Positions 26,815-35,780 are shown, counted from the stretch's first letter. The stretch: DNA of 44,184 nt from Acidimicrobiales bacterium (GCA_025463415.1 JAOBWO010000237.1:1-44184); one strand, 5' to 3'. Notes: generated from the sequence alone by a model not told the origin. A program made the numbers and translations.

Positions 26815-27870
26815 ATGATGAGCACCGCCGAGTACACGGCAGCGACGATCGATCTCGACCACGACACGCCCGAGGCACTGCTCGAGCTGTTCACCGCGCG
26901 TGGGTGGGGTGACGGGCTCCCGCTCGTCGCTCCGACCATCGACCGCGTCGCCGCGATGCTGGCCGAGGCCAGTGGGCCACCCGACGAAGTGATCGCGATC
27001 CTGCAACCACGTGCTGGCGTGGTGACCCGACGCGTCGTCGCCATCAACGCGGTCCTCGCGGGCTGCGCGCCGAACACGTTCCCGGTCGTGCTCAGCGCGA
27101 TCCGCGCGTTGGCGCGGCCCGAGGTCAACCTCCGCGGCGTCAACGCCACGACGCACCCCGTCGCACCGATGGTGATCGTCCATGGCGAGGTCGTCGAGCG
27201 CTGCGGCTTCAATGCCGGCACGGGCGGCTTCGGCCCCGGCAACCGGGCCAACGCGACGGTCGGCCGGGCGGTACGACTGATCCTCCTGCACGTCGCAGGC
27301 GCGGTGCCCGGGTCGGGCGACGCGTCGACGCACGGCCAACCGGCGAAGTACACGTTCTGCGCGGCGGAGAACCTCGCCGAGAGCCCCTGGGGCGGCTATG
27401 CCGCGACCCGTGGCGTGTTGGAGCCGAGCGCAGTCACGGTTCACTGCGGCGAGGGTCCGCACAACGTGCACGATGCCGAAGCAGCCGGTGATCCGGCGTT
27501 GATCCTCGACAAGATCGCGTCGTCGATGACGACGCTGGGGATGAACAACGCCCCGATCAGCCAGGCCGAGTTCTTCGTCGTCCTCGGCCCGGAGCACGCG
27601 CGCAGCCTCGCTGCTGCGGGTCTGTCGCGTGAGGACGTGTCGTCGTACCTGTACGAGCGCGCCCGCTTGCCCGCCGCCCTGTTCCGCCGCCACTTCCAGG
27701 AGCTGGCCTGGGCGACGTGGATTAAGATCGTCGCCGACGATGCCCTGCTGCCGATGACCGGCCACCCCGACAACGTGCGCGTCGTCGTCTCCGGTGGTCC
27801 CGGGAAGCACTCGTTCGTCGTACCGTCGTGGGGCATGACCCGATCCGTCACCGTCCCGGTCACCGGCTGA
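26815..27870 (+). CDS. Conserved partner protein of the UGSC family gene (unknown function)
   Basis: ARGWGDGLPLVAPTIDRVAAMLAE...GFNAGTGGFGPGNRANATVGRAVRLILLHVAGAVPGSGDASTHGQPAKYTFCAAENLAESPW; ATG preceded by AGGGGAGG; stop 4 nt before the next GTG. Confidence 0.7.
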   Translation: MMSTAEYTAATIDLDHDTPEALLELFTARGWGDGLPLVAPTIDRVAAMLAEASGPPDEVIAILQPRAGVVTRRVVAINAVLAGCAPNTFPVVLSAIRALARPEVNLRGVNATTHPVAPMVIVHGEVVERCGFNAGTGGFGPGNRANATVGRAVRLILLHVAGAVPGSGDASTHGQPAKYTFCAAENLAESPWGGYAATRGVLEPSAVTVHCGEGPHNVHDAEAAGDPALILDKIASSMTTLGMNNAPISQAEFFVVLGPEHARSLAAAGLSREDVSSYLYERARLPAALFRRHFQELAWATWIKIVADDALLPMTGHPDNVRVVVSGGPGKHSFVVPSWGMTRSVTVPVTG

Positions 27871-27874
27871 AGCC

Positions 27875-28690
27875 GTGGCCATCACCATCTACGCCCCGGA
27901 CAGCGAGCCGAGACCGGACCACGGTTCGCTGGCGGCATCGCCCCCGTCGCTCGCCGGCCTGCGCATCGCGGTGCTCGACAACGGCAAGCCCAACGCCGTC
28001 ACGGTGATGACTCGCGCCGCCGAGACGCTGGCGGCCCGCACCGGCGCCACCGTCGCGCTCGTCACCAAGAAGGGCCCCGGAGGCCGCTCGGCGAACGCGG
28101 CCATCCCGTGCGCTGACGACATCTTCGAACGCATCGTCGCGGAGGCCGACGTGGTGGTCACCGGCGCCGCCGACTGCGGCAGCTGCACGGCCTACAGCGT
28201 GTACGACGCGATCAGCTTGGAGAAGGTCGGTCTGCCCGCCGTCGTCGTGACGACGACGAAGTTCGCGCCGATCGCGGCGACCATGGCCGCCGACTTCGGC
28301 ATGCCCGACGTGCGCACGCTCGTGCTGCCCCATCCGTTCGGCGGCACCGATCGGGACACGTTGTGGGAGTGGGCGGATGCAGCCGCGGAGTCGCTCGAGG
28401 CGCTGTTGCTCGGGCGGACACCGCCCCCACGGACGGGCGACGTCACTGCGGCACCGACGGGTGTTGCGATGACCGATCTGCTCGCTCTGGTCGAGGGCGA
28501 TGGTGCGACCTTCGAGCTCATTGAGGTGTCACCGGCCGGTGTGGTGCGGCTGCGCCTGGTGATCGAGGACGCATCCTGCGCCGAGTGCGTGATGCCCACC
28601 GAGCTCCTGGAAGCCACCGCGTTGCGAGTCCTGCGCTCGACGCAGCCCGGGGTGTCCGCGGTGACGATCATCGACCCCCGCCGGCCATGA
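27875..28690 (+). CDS. UGSC family protein, Cys form (CGSC), with C-terminal NifU-like CxxC domain
   Basis: IAVLDNGKPNA...ADVVVTGAADCGSCTAYSVYDAISLEKVGLPAVVVTTTKF: CGSC in place of Sec-GSC, codon is tgc. C-terminal ASCAECVMPTELLEATALRVLRSTQPGVSAVTIIDP resembles NifU-like domains. Confidence 0.75.
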   Translation: MAITIYAPDSEPRPDHGSLAASPPSLAGLRIAVLDNGKPNAVTVMTRAAETLAARTGATVALVTKKGPGGRSANAAIPCADDIFERIVAEADVVVTGAADCGSCTAYSVYDAISLEKVGLPAVVVTTTKFAPIAATMAADFGMPDVRTLVLPHPFGGTDRDTLWEWADAAAESLEALLLGRTPPPRTGDVTAAPTGVAMTDLLALVEGDGATFELIEVSPAGVVRLRLVIEDASCAECVMPTELLEATALRVLRSTQPGVSAVTIIDPRRP

Positions 28691-29724
28691 CCGACGCGCC
28701 GCCGATCGTCGTCGCGATCCTCTACCCGCGTGAGTGGTACGGCGATCCCCACGGGTTCGACCGTGAGATCGATCGGCTCCACCAGCTCGACTCGCGGATC
28801 GAGGTCGTGGTCGAGCCGTACATCGAGGCCCATGAACGACGTGCGGGCGGAGCCGACGTGCCGCCCGCGCCGGAGCTCACCGTGGCGCAACACGCCGCGC
28901 TGGCCCGTGCCGAGATCGCGCTCGCGATGGACCTGCCCGACGGGCTCGTCGATGTCGCGCCACGCCTGCGCTGGGTGCAGTCCGTCGGCGCCGGGGTGAA
29001 CCACATCCAGGCCAAGGTCGCGGCCACCGACGCGCGGTTGACGACGAACGGAGGCAGCAACTCGATCGGCATCGCCGAGTTCGGCATGGCACGCCTGCTG
29101 GAGCACTGGAAGCGCTTCGACGACCTCCGCGGCTTTCAGGCCGAGCATCGGTGGGAGGCCCGGTTCGGCCGGCAGCTGTCCGGCTGCACGCTCGCTCTGA
29201 TCGGCTTCGGGCCGATCAACCAGGCCATCGCGGCACGCGCCGCCGCCTTCGGCATGCGCGTCCTCGTCGTGCGCAGGTCACCGGGCTCCACGCCGCCGGG
29301 CGTCGAAGGCGTCGTCGGTCCCGATGGTCTCCTCGCCGTGCTGGCCGAGAGCGACGCGGTGATCGCGGCCGTGCCGGAGACCCCGGCCTCGATCGGCATG
29401 ATCGGCGCCACCGAACTGGCAGCGATGCCCAAAGGTGCGTTCTTCTGCAACCTCGGCCGGGGATCGCTGGTCGACGAGGCCGCGCTGGTGTCCAGCCTGC
29501 GCAGCGGCCACCTCGGCGGCGCTGCCATCGATGTCGCGTCCGTCGAACCGCTGCCCGCCGACCACCCGTTGTGGGACGCGCCCCGGCTGCGGATCTCGGC
29601 GCACTGCTCCAGCGTGCCGGCGGCGATGTTCCCGAGCGTGCACCGCGTCTTCCGCGACAACCTGGCCCGCTACCTCGCGGGCGAGCCACTGGCCAGCGAG
29701 GTCGCGCTCGAGCACGGTCGCTGA
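28687..29724 (+). CDS. D-isomer-specific 2-hydroxyacid dehydrogenase family
   Basis: LALIGFGPINQAIAARAAAFGMRVLVVRRSPG, FFCNLGRGSLVDEAALVSSLRSGHLGGAAIDVASVEPLPADHPLWDAPRLRISAHCSS. Start overlaps the UGSC stop (ATGA). Confidence 0.9.
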   Translation: MTDAPPIVVAILYPREWYGDPHGFDREIDRLHQLDSRIEVVVEPYIEAHERRAGGADVPPAPELTVAQHAALARAEIALAMDLPDGLVDVAPRLRWVQSVGAGVNHIQAKVAATDARLTTNGGSNSIGIAEFGMARLLEHWKRFDDLRGFQAEHRWEARFGRQLSGCTLALIGFGPINQAIAARAAAFGMRVLVVRRSPGSTPPGVEGVVGPDGLLAVLAESDAVIAAVPETPASIGMIGATELAAMPKGAFFCNLGRGSLVDEAALVSSLRSGHLGGAAIDVASVEPLPADHPLWDAPRLRISAHCSSVPAAMFPSVHRVFRDNLARYLAGEPLASEVALEHGR

Positions 29725-29729
29725 CCCAC

Positions 29730-30572
29730 GTGGCCGTGTCCCCGTCTGTGGACGTGCCCGTGATCGACACTCACGTGCACGTCGCCTGCGGTGACACGGT
29801 GGCGCATCCGCTTCGGCCGACCGGGGTGGGCAGCGCGTGGTGGTCGCAGCAAGACGGGACGGCAGCAGCGGTGTTCGCGGCAGCTCGGTCGGTCGGCGTC
29901 GACCGAGTCGTGGTCGTGCAGGCTGTCGGCGCGTACGGCTACGACGCCTCCTGCGCGGCAGCCTCAGTCGCAGCGTCGTCCGGATTCGCGACCTTGGTCG
30001 CCGCACCGGACATGAGCCGGCCGGATCCGTGCGCGTCGATCGGTGCAATCCTCGAATCGCCGCACCTGCGCGGCCTGCGACTGTTCGGGGTGGCCGACGG
30101 CGCGCCATGGTTGGACGATGCACGCGGGGACTCGGTGATGGCGTGCTGCGCGGACCGGGGCTTGGTGGCCGTGCCGACGATCTTCTCCGACCGTGTGCCC
30201 TCCCTTCGCGGGTTGATGGCGCGCCACCCCGACGTCGTGGTCGCGCTGGACCACTGCGCGTTCCCCGACATGGCCGGTGAGGCCGGTGAGCGCGCCCTGT
30301 TCTCGCTCGCCGACGTCGCCGGGTTGCACCTGAAGGTGAGCAGCCACGTGTTGGCGGCATGGCAGAGCGAGGGCCGCCTGGGTGAGGTGTTCGGCCGGCT
30401 CGTTGACGCCTTCGGTGCGTCGCGCATGTGCTGGGGCTCGGACCACCCGCAGCACGAGGGCCTCGACTACGCCGGCAAGCTGGCGCTCGCCCGTCTCGCG
30501 GCCGCGCACCTCGTTGACGCCGATCGGGAGATGTTCTTCGCCGGCACCGCCCGTCGCCTCGGGTGGGGCTGA
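29730..30572 (+). CDS. Amidohydrolase family (PF04909-type TIM barrel)
   Basis: VIDTHVHVACGD, VVVALDHCAFPD, MCWGSDHPQHEG: metal-ligand-type HxH, H and SD(H/W)P motifs. GTG start 5 nt after the previous stop. Confidence 0.85.
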   Translation: MAVSPSVDVPVIDTHVHVACGDTVAHPLRPTGVGSAWWSQQDGTAAAVFAAARSVGVDRVVVVQAVGAYGYDASCAAASVAASSGFATLVAAPDMSRPDPCASIGAILESPHLRGLRLFGVADGAPWLDDARGDSVMACCADRGLVAVPTIFSDRVPSLRGLMARHPDVVVALDHCAFPDMAGEAGERALFSLADVAGLHLKVSSHVLAAWQSEGRLGEVFGRLVDAFGASRMCWGSDHPQHEGLDYAGKLALARLAAAHLVDADREMFFAGTARRLGWG

Positions 30573-30599
30573 CGGCCGGGGCGGACGGCTGTGCGGGGA

Positions 30600-31724
30600 T
30601 CAGTGCTCGGCGTGAACGCGCAGGTGGCCGTCATCGTCGAGGTCAGCTTCCGCGATGAACGTGAGGCTGCCGGTGCCGTAACTGGTCCCGTGGGGCCCGT
30701 TCAGCGCCAGCCGTACGGGCTGGATGCGGTGCACCGGGCGAGTGGTCGTTCCATCGGGGAGCACGACCTCTGCGGGATGGGTGACGTCCCACACTCCGTG
30801 CTCGAGGTGATCCAGGCCGCGGTGCACACCGAGGCCCCGGCCGTCGTCGTAGCCGCCGTAGCCGAGGCCCTGCATCGCGACAGCGGGACCCTGGCGTTCG
30901 ATGACCAGCTCGAAGGACTCACCCTCGTCGTCGGTGACGGCGATCGTGGCTTCGCCGAAGCGGCGCGGCCGGCCCTCGTCGACGAACTGGGCGTCGAGAT
31001 CGACTCGGTGGCAGGCGTGCACGCGCCCGTCCGCGCGCTCGACGATCTGGGCGGTGAGGTGGCTGGCCCCGCCGATCCGGGTGACTTGCACATGACCGCT
31101 GTGGGTCTCGGTCGAGAAGAACAAGAACACGAAGACCGGACCGGACACGACCGCCTTCTGGCCGGTGTACGGCTCGAGGATGCCGACGTTCTCGCGCACA
31201 CCCCACGAGTGGTCACGGCATGCCCACCACGACTCGACGTCGAGGCGTTGCCCATCGATCTCCAACCATCCCGAGAGCTCGCCGATCTGGTCGTAGCGGC
31301 TGTAGTCCTCCAGGACCCGCCCCCACGAGCGGTTGAAGTGGTGGTGCTCCTCCTGCGCGCCCGAGGTCGCCGTCCACACCACGTCCCCGCTGATGCTGCC
31401 GGCATTGGGGGCGATCGTCAGACGGATCCGCCGCAGCGGTTCGATCACCTCCATGCGCAGAGGCCCGGTGGAGGTCTCGTACTCGGGACGGAGCTGGCGT
31501 GAGGCGCGCACGTTGTGCTGCCGGCCATCGCGGATGACGACTGCTCCGCCATCCACCACGTTCATGTTCTGGTACACGCCGATCGTGAACTGGAACGCGC
31601 CGTTGCCGATCCGGTCCGACGCGGCGAACCAGAGCCGGTCGAAGAAGCGCACGTCGCTCGTGCCGACGTGGTCGAAGGTGGTCGGCAGCTGGTGCCAGAG
31701 CGAGTCATCGAGCGGTGTGAGCAC
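30600..31724 (-). CDS. Hypothetical AttH/DUF7065-like beta-rich protein
   Basis: MLTPLDDSLWHQLPTTFDHVGTSDVRFFDRLWFAASDRIGNGAFQFTIGVYQNMNVVDGGAVVIRDGRQHNVRASRQL...WWACRDHSWGVRENVG. Family assignment tentative. Confidence 0.65.
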   Translation of the reverse strand: MLTPLDDSLWHQLPTTFDHVGTSDVRFFDRLWFAASDRIGNGAFQFTIGVYQNMNVVDGGAVVIRDGRQHNVRASRQLRPEYETSTGPLRMEVIEPLRRIRLTIAPNAGSISGDVVWTATSGAQEEHHHFNRSWGRVLEDYSRYDQIGELSGWLEIDGQRLDVESWWACRDHSWGVRENVGILEPYTGQKAVVSGPVFVFLFFSTETHSGHVQVTRIGGASHLTAQIVERADGRVHACHRVDLDAQFVDEGRPRRFGEATIAVTDDEGESFELVIERQGPAVAMQGLGYGGYDDGRGLGVHRGLDHLEHGVWDVTHPAEVVLPDGTTTRPVHRIQPVRLALNGPHGTSYGTGSLTFIAEADLDDDGHLRVHAEH

Positions 31725-32148
31725 TGGTGATCCCTTCGACGCGCGCCGTACGACCGACGGACGTGCTGGCCAGCGGGAAGCGCCCGCATCGCTCGCGGAA
31801 GTAGCCGACCATCGCGGTCCGTGCCGCAGCGTCGGCGAGCACCACCGGCATTGCGGCTTCGAGGGCGCGACGCGCGTCCCGCTGATGCTCGGCCAGTGCG
31901 TCGAGGTCCAGCGGATCGCCGGCGAAGCCGACCGTCTGCGCGCCGGCGATCGCGAGGATCGAGTTGCACCGCTCGGAGTCCCACCGCAAGAAATCGGGGA
32001 TCTCGTCCCACCGGCTCAGCGTGTCCAGGACCGCCAGCACGCCCGCGAGCACGTCGGCCGGGTAGGGATCGGCGACGTGCGGCGCGACGACGTCGGCGAG
32101 GATCCGCCGGATGCCGGCCAGTTGTTCCGTGACGTTCGGTCGCATCAT
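31705..32148 (-). CDS. Conserved hypothetical helical protein (147 aa)
   Basis: MMRPNVTEQLAGIRRILADVVAPHVADPYPADVLAGVLAVLDTLSRWDEIPDFLRWDSERCNSIL; overlaps both neighbours in the minus-strand operon. Confidence 0.7.
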   Translation of the reverse strand: MMRPNVTEQLAGIRRILADVVAPHVADPYPADVLAGVLAVLDTLSRWDEIPDFLRWDSERCNSILAIAGAQTVGFAGDPLDLDALAEHQRDARRALEAAMPVVLADAAARTAMVGYFRERCGRFPLASTSVGRTARVEGITSAHTAR

Positions 32149-33176
32149 GCCCCGATCTGGTCGAGCAGGATCCGGTAGAGCATCACCGGCGACTGGTGGA
32201 CCCGGTCGAGCCGGTGATCGACGAAGGCGTGCGTCCCGCTGAGCACGATGATCGACAGCTTCACGTTGGCCAGGACCTGCCACCAGTGCACGACGTCGAG
32301 GTCCGGAGTCCAGCCGGTGCGGGCGGTCCAGAGGCGCAGCAGATCGGCCGGTTCCCAGTGACCGGCGATGCGGTGCTCGCCGGCGCGCAGCGGGTTGGTG
32401 ACCCAACCGAGATCTTCGTGCGGGTCACCGAGGTGCACGGTCTCCCAGTCGAGCACCGCAGTCACGTCTGTTCCGCCGCCATCGGCGTCTCCATCGCCGT
32501 CTCCATCGCCGTCTCCATCGCCGTCTCCATCGCGGTCGTCACCGAGGAGCAGGTTGCCCGGCTTGAAGTCGCCGTGGACGAGTGTCGTGCGCTCGTTGGG
32601 CGGCGCGTTCGATCGCAGCCACGCGAGCACGAACGCGAGCTCGGGCTCCGGGTCGAGCTGCACGCGACGCAGCTCGCCCTGCCAGTGATCGAGCGCCGCG
32701 CCGGCGGCGTGCTGGCCCGGGTCGACGAGGTGCTCGCCGAGGCCGAGCTCGGTCCAGTCGAGGAGGTGGATGTCGGCGAGGCGTCCGTAGATCCGCCGCG
32801 CGAGCGCGACGCGAGCCTCGATCGGTCGATCGCCGTTCAACACCAGCGGCTGACACGAGCCCGGAGCGAGGTCCATGATCAGCGCAGGCCGGCCGAGGCG
32901 GATCCCATCGACGTCTGCCCAGCGCAGCACGGGCGATGGCACCTCGGTGTGGGCCAGGGCGCACAGCACCGCCGTCTCGATCCGCCGATCGGTGTCGAGC
33001 ACGCTGCCGACCGGGTCGCGTCGAGCGATCAGCGGATGGTGCTCGCCGTTCCAGCTCGCATCGAAGACCCAGTTCTCGCGCGAGAAGCCGTTCGATGTGC
33101 GTCGCAAACCTTGGATTTCGACGTGATGGCCCGTCTCGTCAGCGAGCCAGGTGGCGAGCCCGTCGGCGATGCTCAC
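32145..33176 (-). CDS. APH-family phosphotransferase
   Basis: RRTSNGFSRENWVFDASW, TTLVHGDFKPGNLLLGDD, VTAVLDWETVHLGDPHEDLGW: Brenner-type HGDFxxxN and DWE motifs. GTG start overlaps the upstream gene's stop. Confidence 0.88.
   Translation of the reverse strand: MSIADGLATWLADETGHHVEIQGLRRTSNGFSRENWVFDASWNGEHHPLIARRDPVGSVLDTDRRIETAVLCALAHTEVPSPVLRWADVDGIRLGRPALIMDLAPGSCQPLVLNGDRPIEARVALARRIYGRLADIHLLDWTELGLGEHLVDPGQHAAGAALDHWQGELRRVQLDPEPELAFVLAWLRSNAPPNERTTLVHGDFKPGNLLLGDDRDGDGDGDGDGDGDGDADGGGTDVTAVLDWETVHLGDPHEDLGWVTNPLRAGEHRIAGHWEPADLLRLWTARTGWTPDLDVVHWWQVLANVKLSIIVLSGTHAFVDHRLDRVHQSPVMLYRILLDQIGA
32479..32537. repeat. 12-bp tandem repeat (about 5 units) encoding (DG)n in the phosphotransferase
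   Basis: ccatcggcgtct, then ccatcgccgtct x3, then ccatcgcggtc; protein DDRDGDGDGDGDGDGDGDADGGG. Confidence 0.95.
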
Positions 33177-34348
33177 GCCGCAACGCGGTAGAGGCGGGCC
33201 GCGTTCGAGACGAGGACCTTCTCCAGCACGTCGTCGGGCAGCGACGCGAGCGCTGCGTTCGCGTAGGTCTCCGGCGCGACCGCCGGCGTGGCCGGGCCGG
33301 GGTGCTGGCAGGTCGGGTGCGGGAAGTCCGTCTCGAACATCATGTTGTCCGGATAGGCCAGCAGCGCCGGCAGCACTGCGTCGCGCTCGTACCAGAAGCA
33401 GCCGTGGATCTGTCGCCGAAAGTACTCCGAGGGCAGGAGGTCGTACTCCGGGTGCTCGCCGGCGACACCGCCGTTGCGCCACTGCCAGTCGAACGCTTCG
33501 AGCGCGCCGGGAATCATCCCGACCCCGCTCTCGACCGACACGAACATCAGCTCCGGGAACCGGTGGCACACCCCGCCGTGGATCAGGTCGGTGATGCACT
33601 TCAGGTTGTCGACGAACAGCATCGAGGACATGCGCGAGAAGTTGGCCCGAAAGCCCATGTCGAGGCCCTTGGCGATCAGCTCGCCGATCCGGCCGCCGCC
33701 GATGTGGAAGTTGACCGGCACGCCGGTGTCGCGAGTGGCGGCCCAGAGCGGGTCCCAGTGACGGTCCCACAGCGGCGGCTGCCCGTATGCCTCGGGCTGG
33801 TTGCAGAAGTTGATGCCGCGGTGGTCGTTGCCGACGCAGCGCTCGATCTCGGCGATCGATGCATCGACGTCCCAGAAGGGGATCGACGTGATCGGCAGCA
33901 GCCGCTCGGGGGCGACCGACGCGAAGTCGGTCTGGAAGTCGTTGTAGGCACGCAGGCAGTCGAGCGCGTACTCGGGCTCGCCCTTGTCGAGCCACGCTCC
34001 CGCGCCGAAGCCGCCGAGGTTCGGGTAGAGCACCTGGGCGCGGATGTGCTGTTCGTCCATGAACCGAACCCGTGCTTCGGGGTTCCAGGCCGCCGGGTGC
34101 ATGTCTGCGTAGGTCTTCGGCCCGTCGGGCAGCGTGCCGTCGAAGCCCGCCATCGCGGTGTTGCCCGGCTTGGCGTACGGCTGTCCGTTGACGACCCACA
34201 CATCGAACTCGTTGATCCGCTCGATGTGCGGGATCGCGTCGCCCCACTTCGACGACATCCGGTCGGTCCAGGTGCCGGGCGGTTCGGTGATGTGGGTGTC
34301 GACGTCGATCACACCGAAACGTTCGAACAGCGACACGGTGCTGCTCAT
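33173..34348 (-). CDS. Amidohydrolase family protein (PF04909-type)
   Basis: FGVIDVDTHITEPPGTWTDRMSSKWGD...PVNFHIGGG...MMFETDFPHPTCQHPG (HxE/T, H, ETDFPH). Overlaps neighbours by 1 and 4 nt. Confidence 0.88.
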   Translation of the reverse strand: MSSTVSLFERFGVIDVDTHITEPPGTWTDRMSSKWGDAIPHIERINEFDVWVVNGQPYAKPGNTAMAGFDGTLPDGPKTYADMHPAAWNPEARVRFMDEQHIRAQVLYPNLGGFGAGAWLDKGEPEYALDCLRAYNDFQTDFASVAPERLLPITSIPFWDVDASIAEIERCVGNDHRGINFCNQPEAYGQPPLWDRHWDPLWAATRDTGVPVNFHIGGGRIGELIAKGLDMGFRANFSRMSSMLFVDNLKCITDLIHGGVCHRFPELMFVSVESGVGMIPGALEAFDWQWRNGGVAGEHPEYDLLPSEYFRRQIHGCFWYERDAVLPALLAYPDNMMFETDFPHPTCQHPGPATPAVAPETYANAALASLPDDVLEKVLVSNAARLYRVAA

Positions 34349-34776
34349 CAGCGGCGGTTGGTCGAGCCGGGATCCGGCACACCTTCGGGCGTGCCTTCGT
34401 GGTTCTCGATCAGCTCGATGAGGTAGCCGTCGTAGTCCTTGATGAACGCCACCGTGACCGGCCAGCGGTCCAGCCGGGCCGGCTCTGATACCGATTCGCA
34501 ACCGGCGTCGAGGCAGCGCTGGTACAGCGCGACGCAGTCGTCCGTGTACAGGTAGAGCTTCCACAGCGATCCGCCCATCTCGATCGGGCCGACCTGGTCC
34601 TTCTGCTGGGCGAGCTGGATCCGCGACCCGCCGGCGTCGGCCTGGAGCACGGCTTCGAGCGCCGTCGGGATCTCCGTGCGACTGCGCAGCGGGATGCCGC
34701 ACAGGTCCCGCCAGAACCCGATCGAGCGCTCGAGGTCGGTGACGTTGATGCAGAACTGGCCGATGATCTGGCCCAT
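34348..34776 (-). CDS. VOC (glyoxalase/dioxygenase superfamily) protein
   Basis: MGQIIGQFCINVTDLERSIGFWRDLCGIPL...YLYTDDCVALYQRCLDAGCE...VAFIKDYDGYLIELIEN; SD gaaggag. Confidence 0.85.
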   Translation of the reverse strand: MGQIIGQFCINVTDLERSIGFWRDLCGIPLRSRTEIPTALEAVLQADAGGSRIQLAQQKDQVGPIEMGGSLWKLYLYTDDCVALYQRCLDAGCESVSEPARLDRWPVTVAFIKDYDGYLIELIENHEGTPEGVPDPGSTNRR

Positions 34777-34864
34777 GGGCGACTCCTTCGTCGATGTCGG
34801 CTCAGGATCACATGCGACGTCGATCCGAGACGAGCCGGACCGAGCGCGGCCGTGTGGACGGGGG

Positions 34865-35707
34865 TCAGCGCGCCGCTGAGCAGACGTTGACGAGCTCGCC
34901 GATGCCCTCGATCGCAGTGCGCACCGTCTGTCCCGGCCGCAAGAAGACGGGCGGCGTGCGGCCGGCGCCGACGCCGTCGGGTGTGCCGGTTGCGATCAGG
35001 TCGCCGGGCACGAGCGTGAAGATCTGCGACAGGTAGGCGATCGTCTCGGCCACCGGGAAGATCAGCTCGGCCGTGGTGTCGGACTGCATCTCGACGCCGT
35101 CCACCTCGCACCGCACTGCGAGCCCGCTGCCACCGGCCGGCAGCTCGTCAGCGGTCACCAGCCACGGCCCGACCGGCGTGCTGTGCTCGAACGTCTTGCC
35201 CTGCAGGAACTGCGTGGTGCGACGCTGCCAGTCGCGGGCGCTGATGTCGTTCATGATCGTGTAGCCGGCGACGTGATCGAGCGCTGAAGCGACCGGGATG
35301 TCGCGTCCGGGACGCCCGATGACGACGGCGAGCTCGACCTCCCAGTCCATGCGCTCGGACACCAGCGGCATCTCGATCTGGTCGCGAGGGCCGATCAACG
35401 AGCTCGTGTACTTGGCGAAGATCGTCGGGTGGTCGGGCACGTCGTGACCCATCTCGCGGATGTGGCGCATGTAGTTGAGCCCGAGGCAGATGATCTTCGG
35501 CGGGCGTGGGACGACCGGCGCGAGCGCTGTCATGTCGAGCTCGATCGTCTCGCCTGCTTCTCCGGCGAGCGCGCGCCAATCGGCTGCTTCGAGCAACTCG
35601 TTGAGGTCACGTGCGCCGAGCAGCACGACGGAGTCGCCCTCGACGCGGCCTGCGCGCGTGCCGCCTCCTGCACGACCATCGCCGGTGCGGATGGTCACGA
35701 GTCGCAT
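34865..35707 (-). CDS. Fumarylacetoacetate hydrolase (FAH) family protein
   Basis: KIICLGLNYMRHIREMG...DWEVELAVVIGRPGRDIPVASALDHVAGYTIMNDISARDWQRRTTQFLQGKTFEHSTPVGPWLVTADEL...GDLIATGTPDGVGAGRTPPVFLRPGQTV. Confidence 0.92.
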   Translation of the reverse strand: MRLVTIRTGDGRAGGGTRAGRVEGDSVVLLGARDLNELLEAADWRALAGEAGETIELDMTALAPVVPRPPKIICLGLNYMRHIREMGHDVPDHPTIFAKYTSSLIGPRDQIEMPLVSERMDWEVELAVVIGRPGRDIPVASALDHVAGYTIMNDISARDWQRRTTQFLQGKTFEHSTPVGPWLVTADELPAGGSGLAVRCEVDGVEMQSDTTAELIFPVAETIAYLSQIFTLVPGDLIATGTPDGVGAGRTPPVFLRPGQTVRTAIEGIGELVNVCSAAR

Positions 35708-35780
35708 GAGGAGGATCCGTGTCGAGTCATGGTTCCGACGCTAGTTCCGTGACCTCACCCCGCGGCGGCCCACGGACCCG

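Noticed and set aside
28165-28185. Possible selenocysteine codon/SECIS in the UGSC gene
   Set aside because: The codon is tgc, not tga, and I saw no reason to invoke recoding.
29151-29729. Upstream portion of the 473-aa ORF before the amidohydrolase
   Set aside because: Out-of-frame overlap with the 2-hydroxyacid dehydrogenase; the conserved protein begins near GTG 29730.
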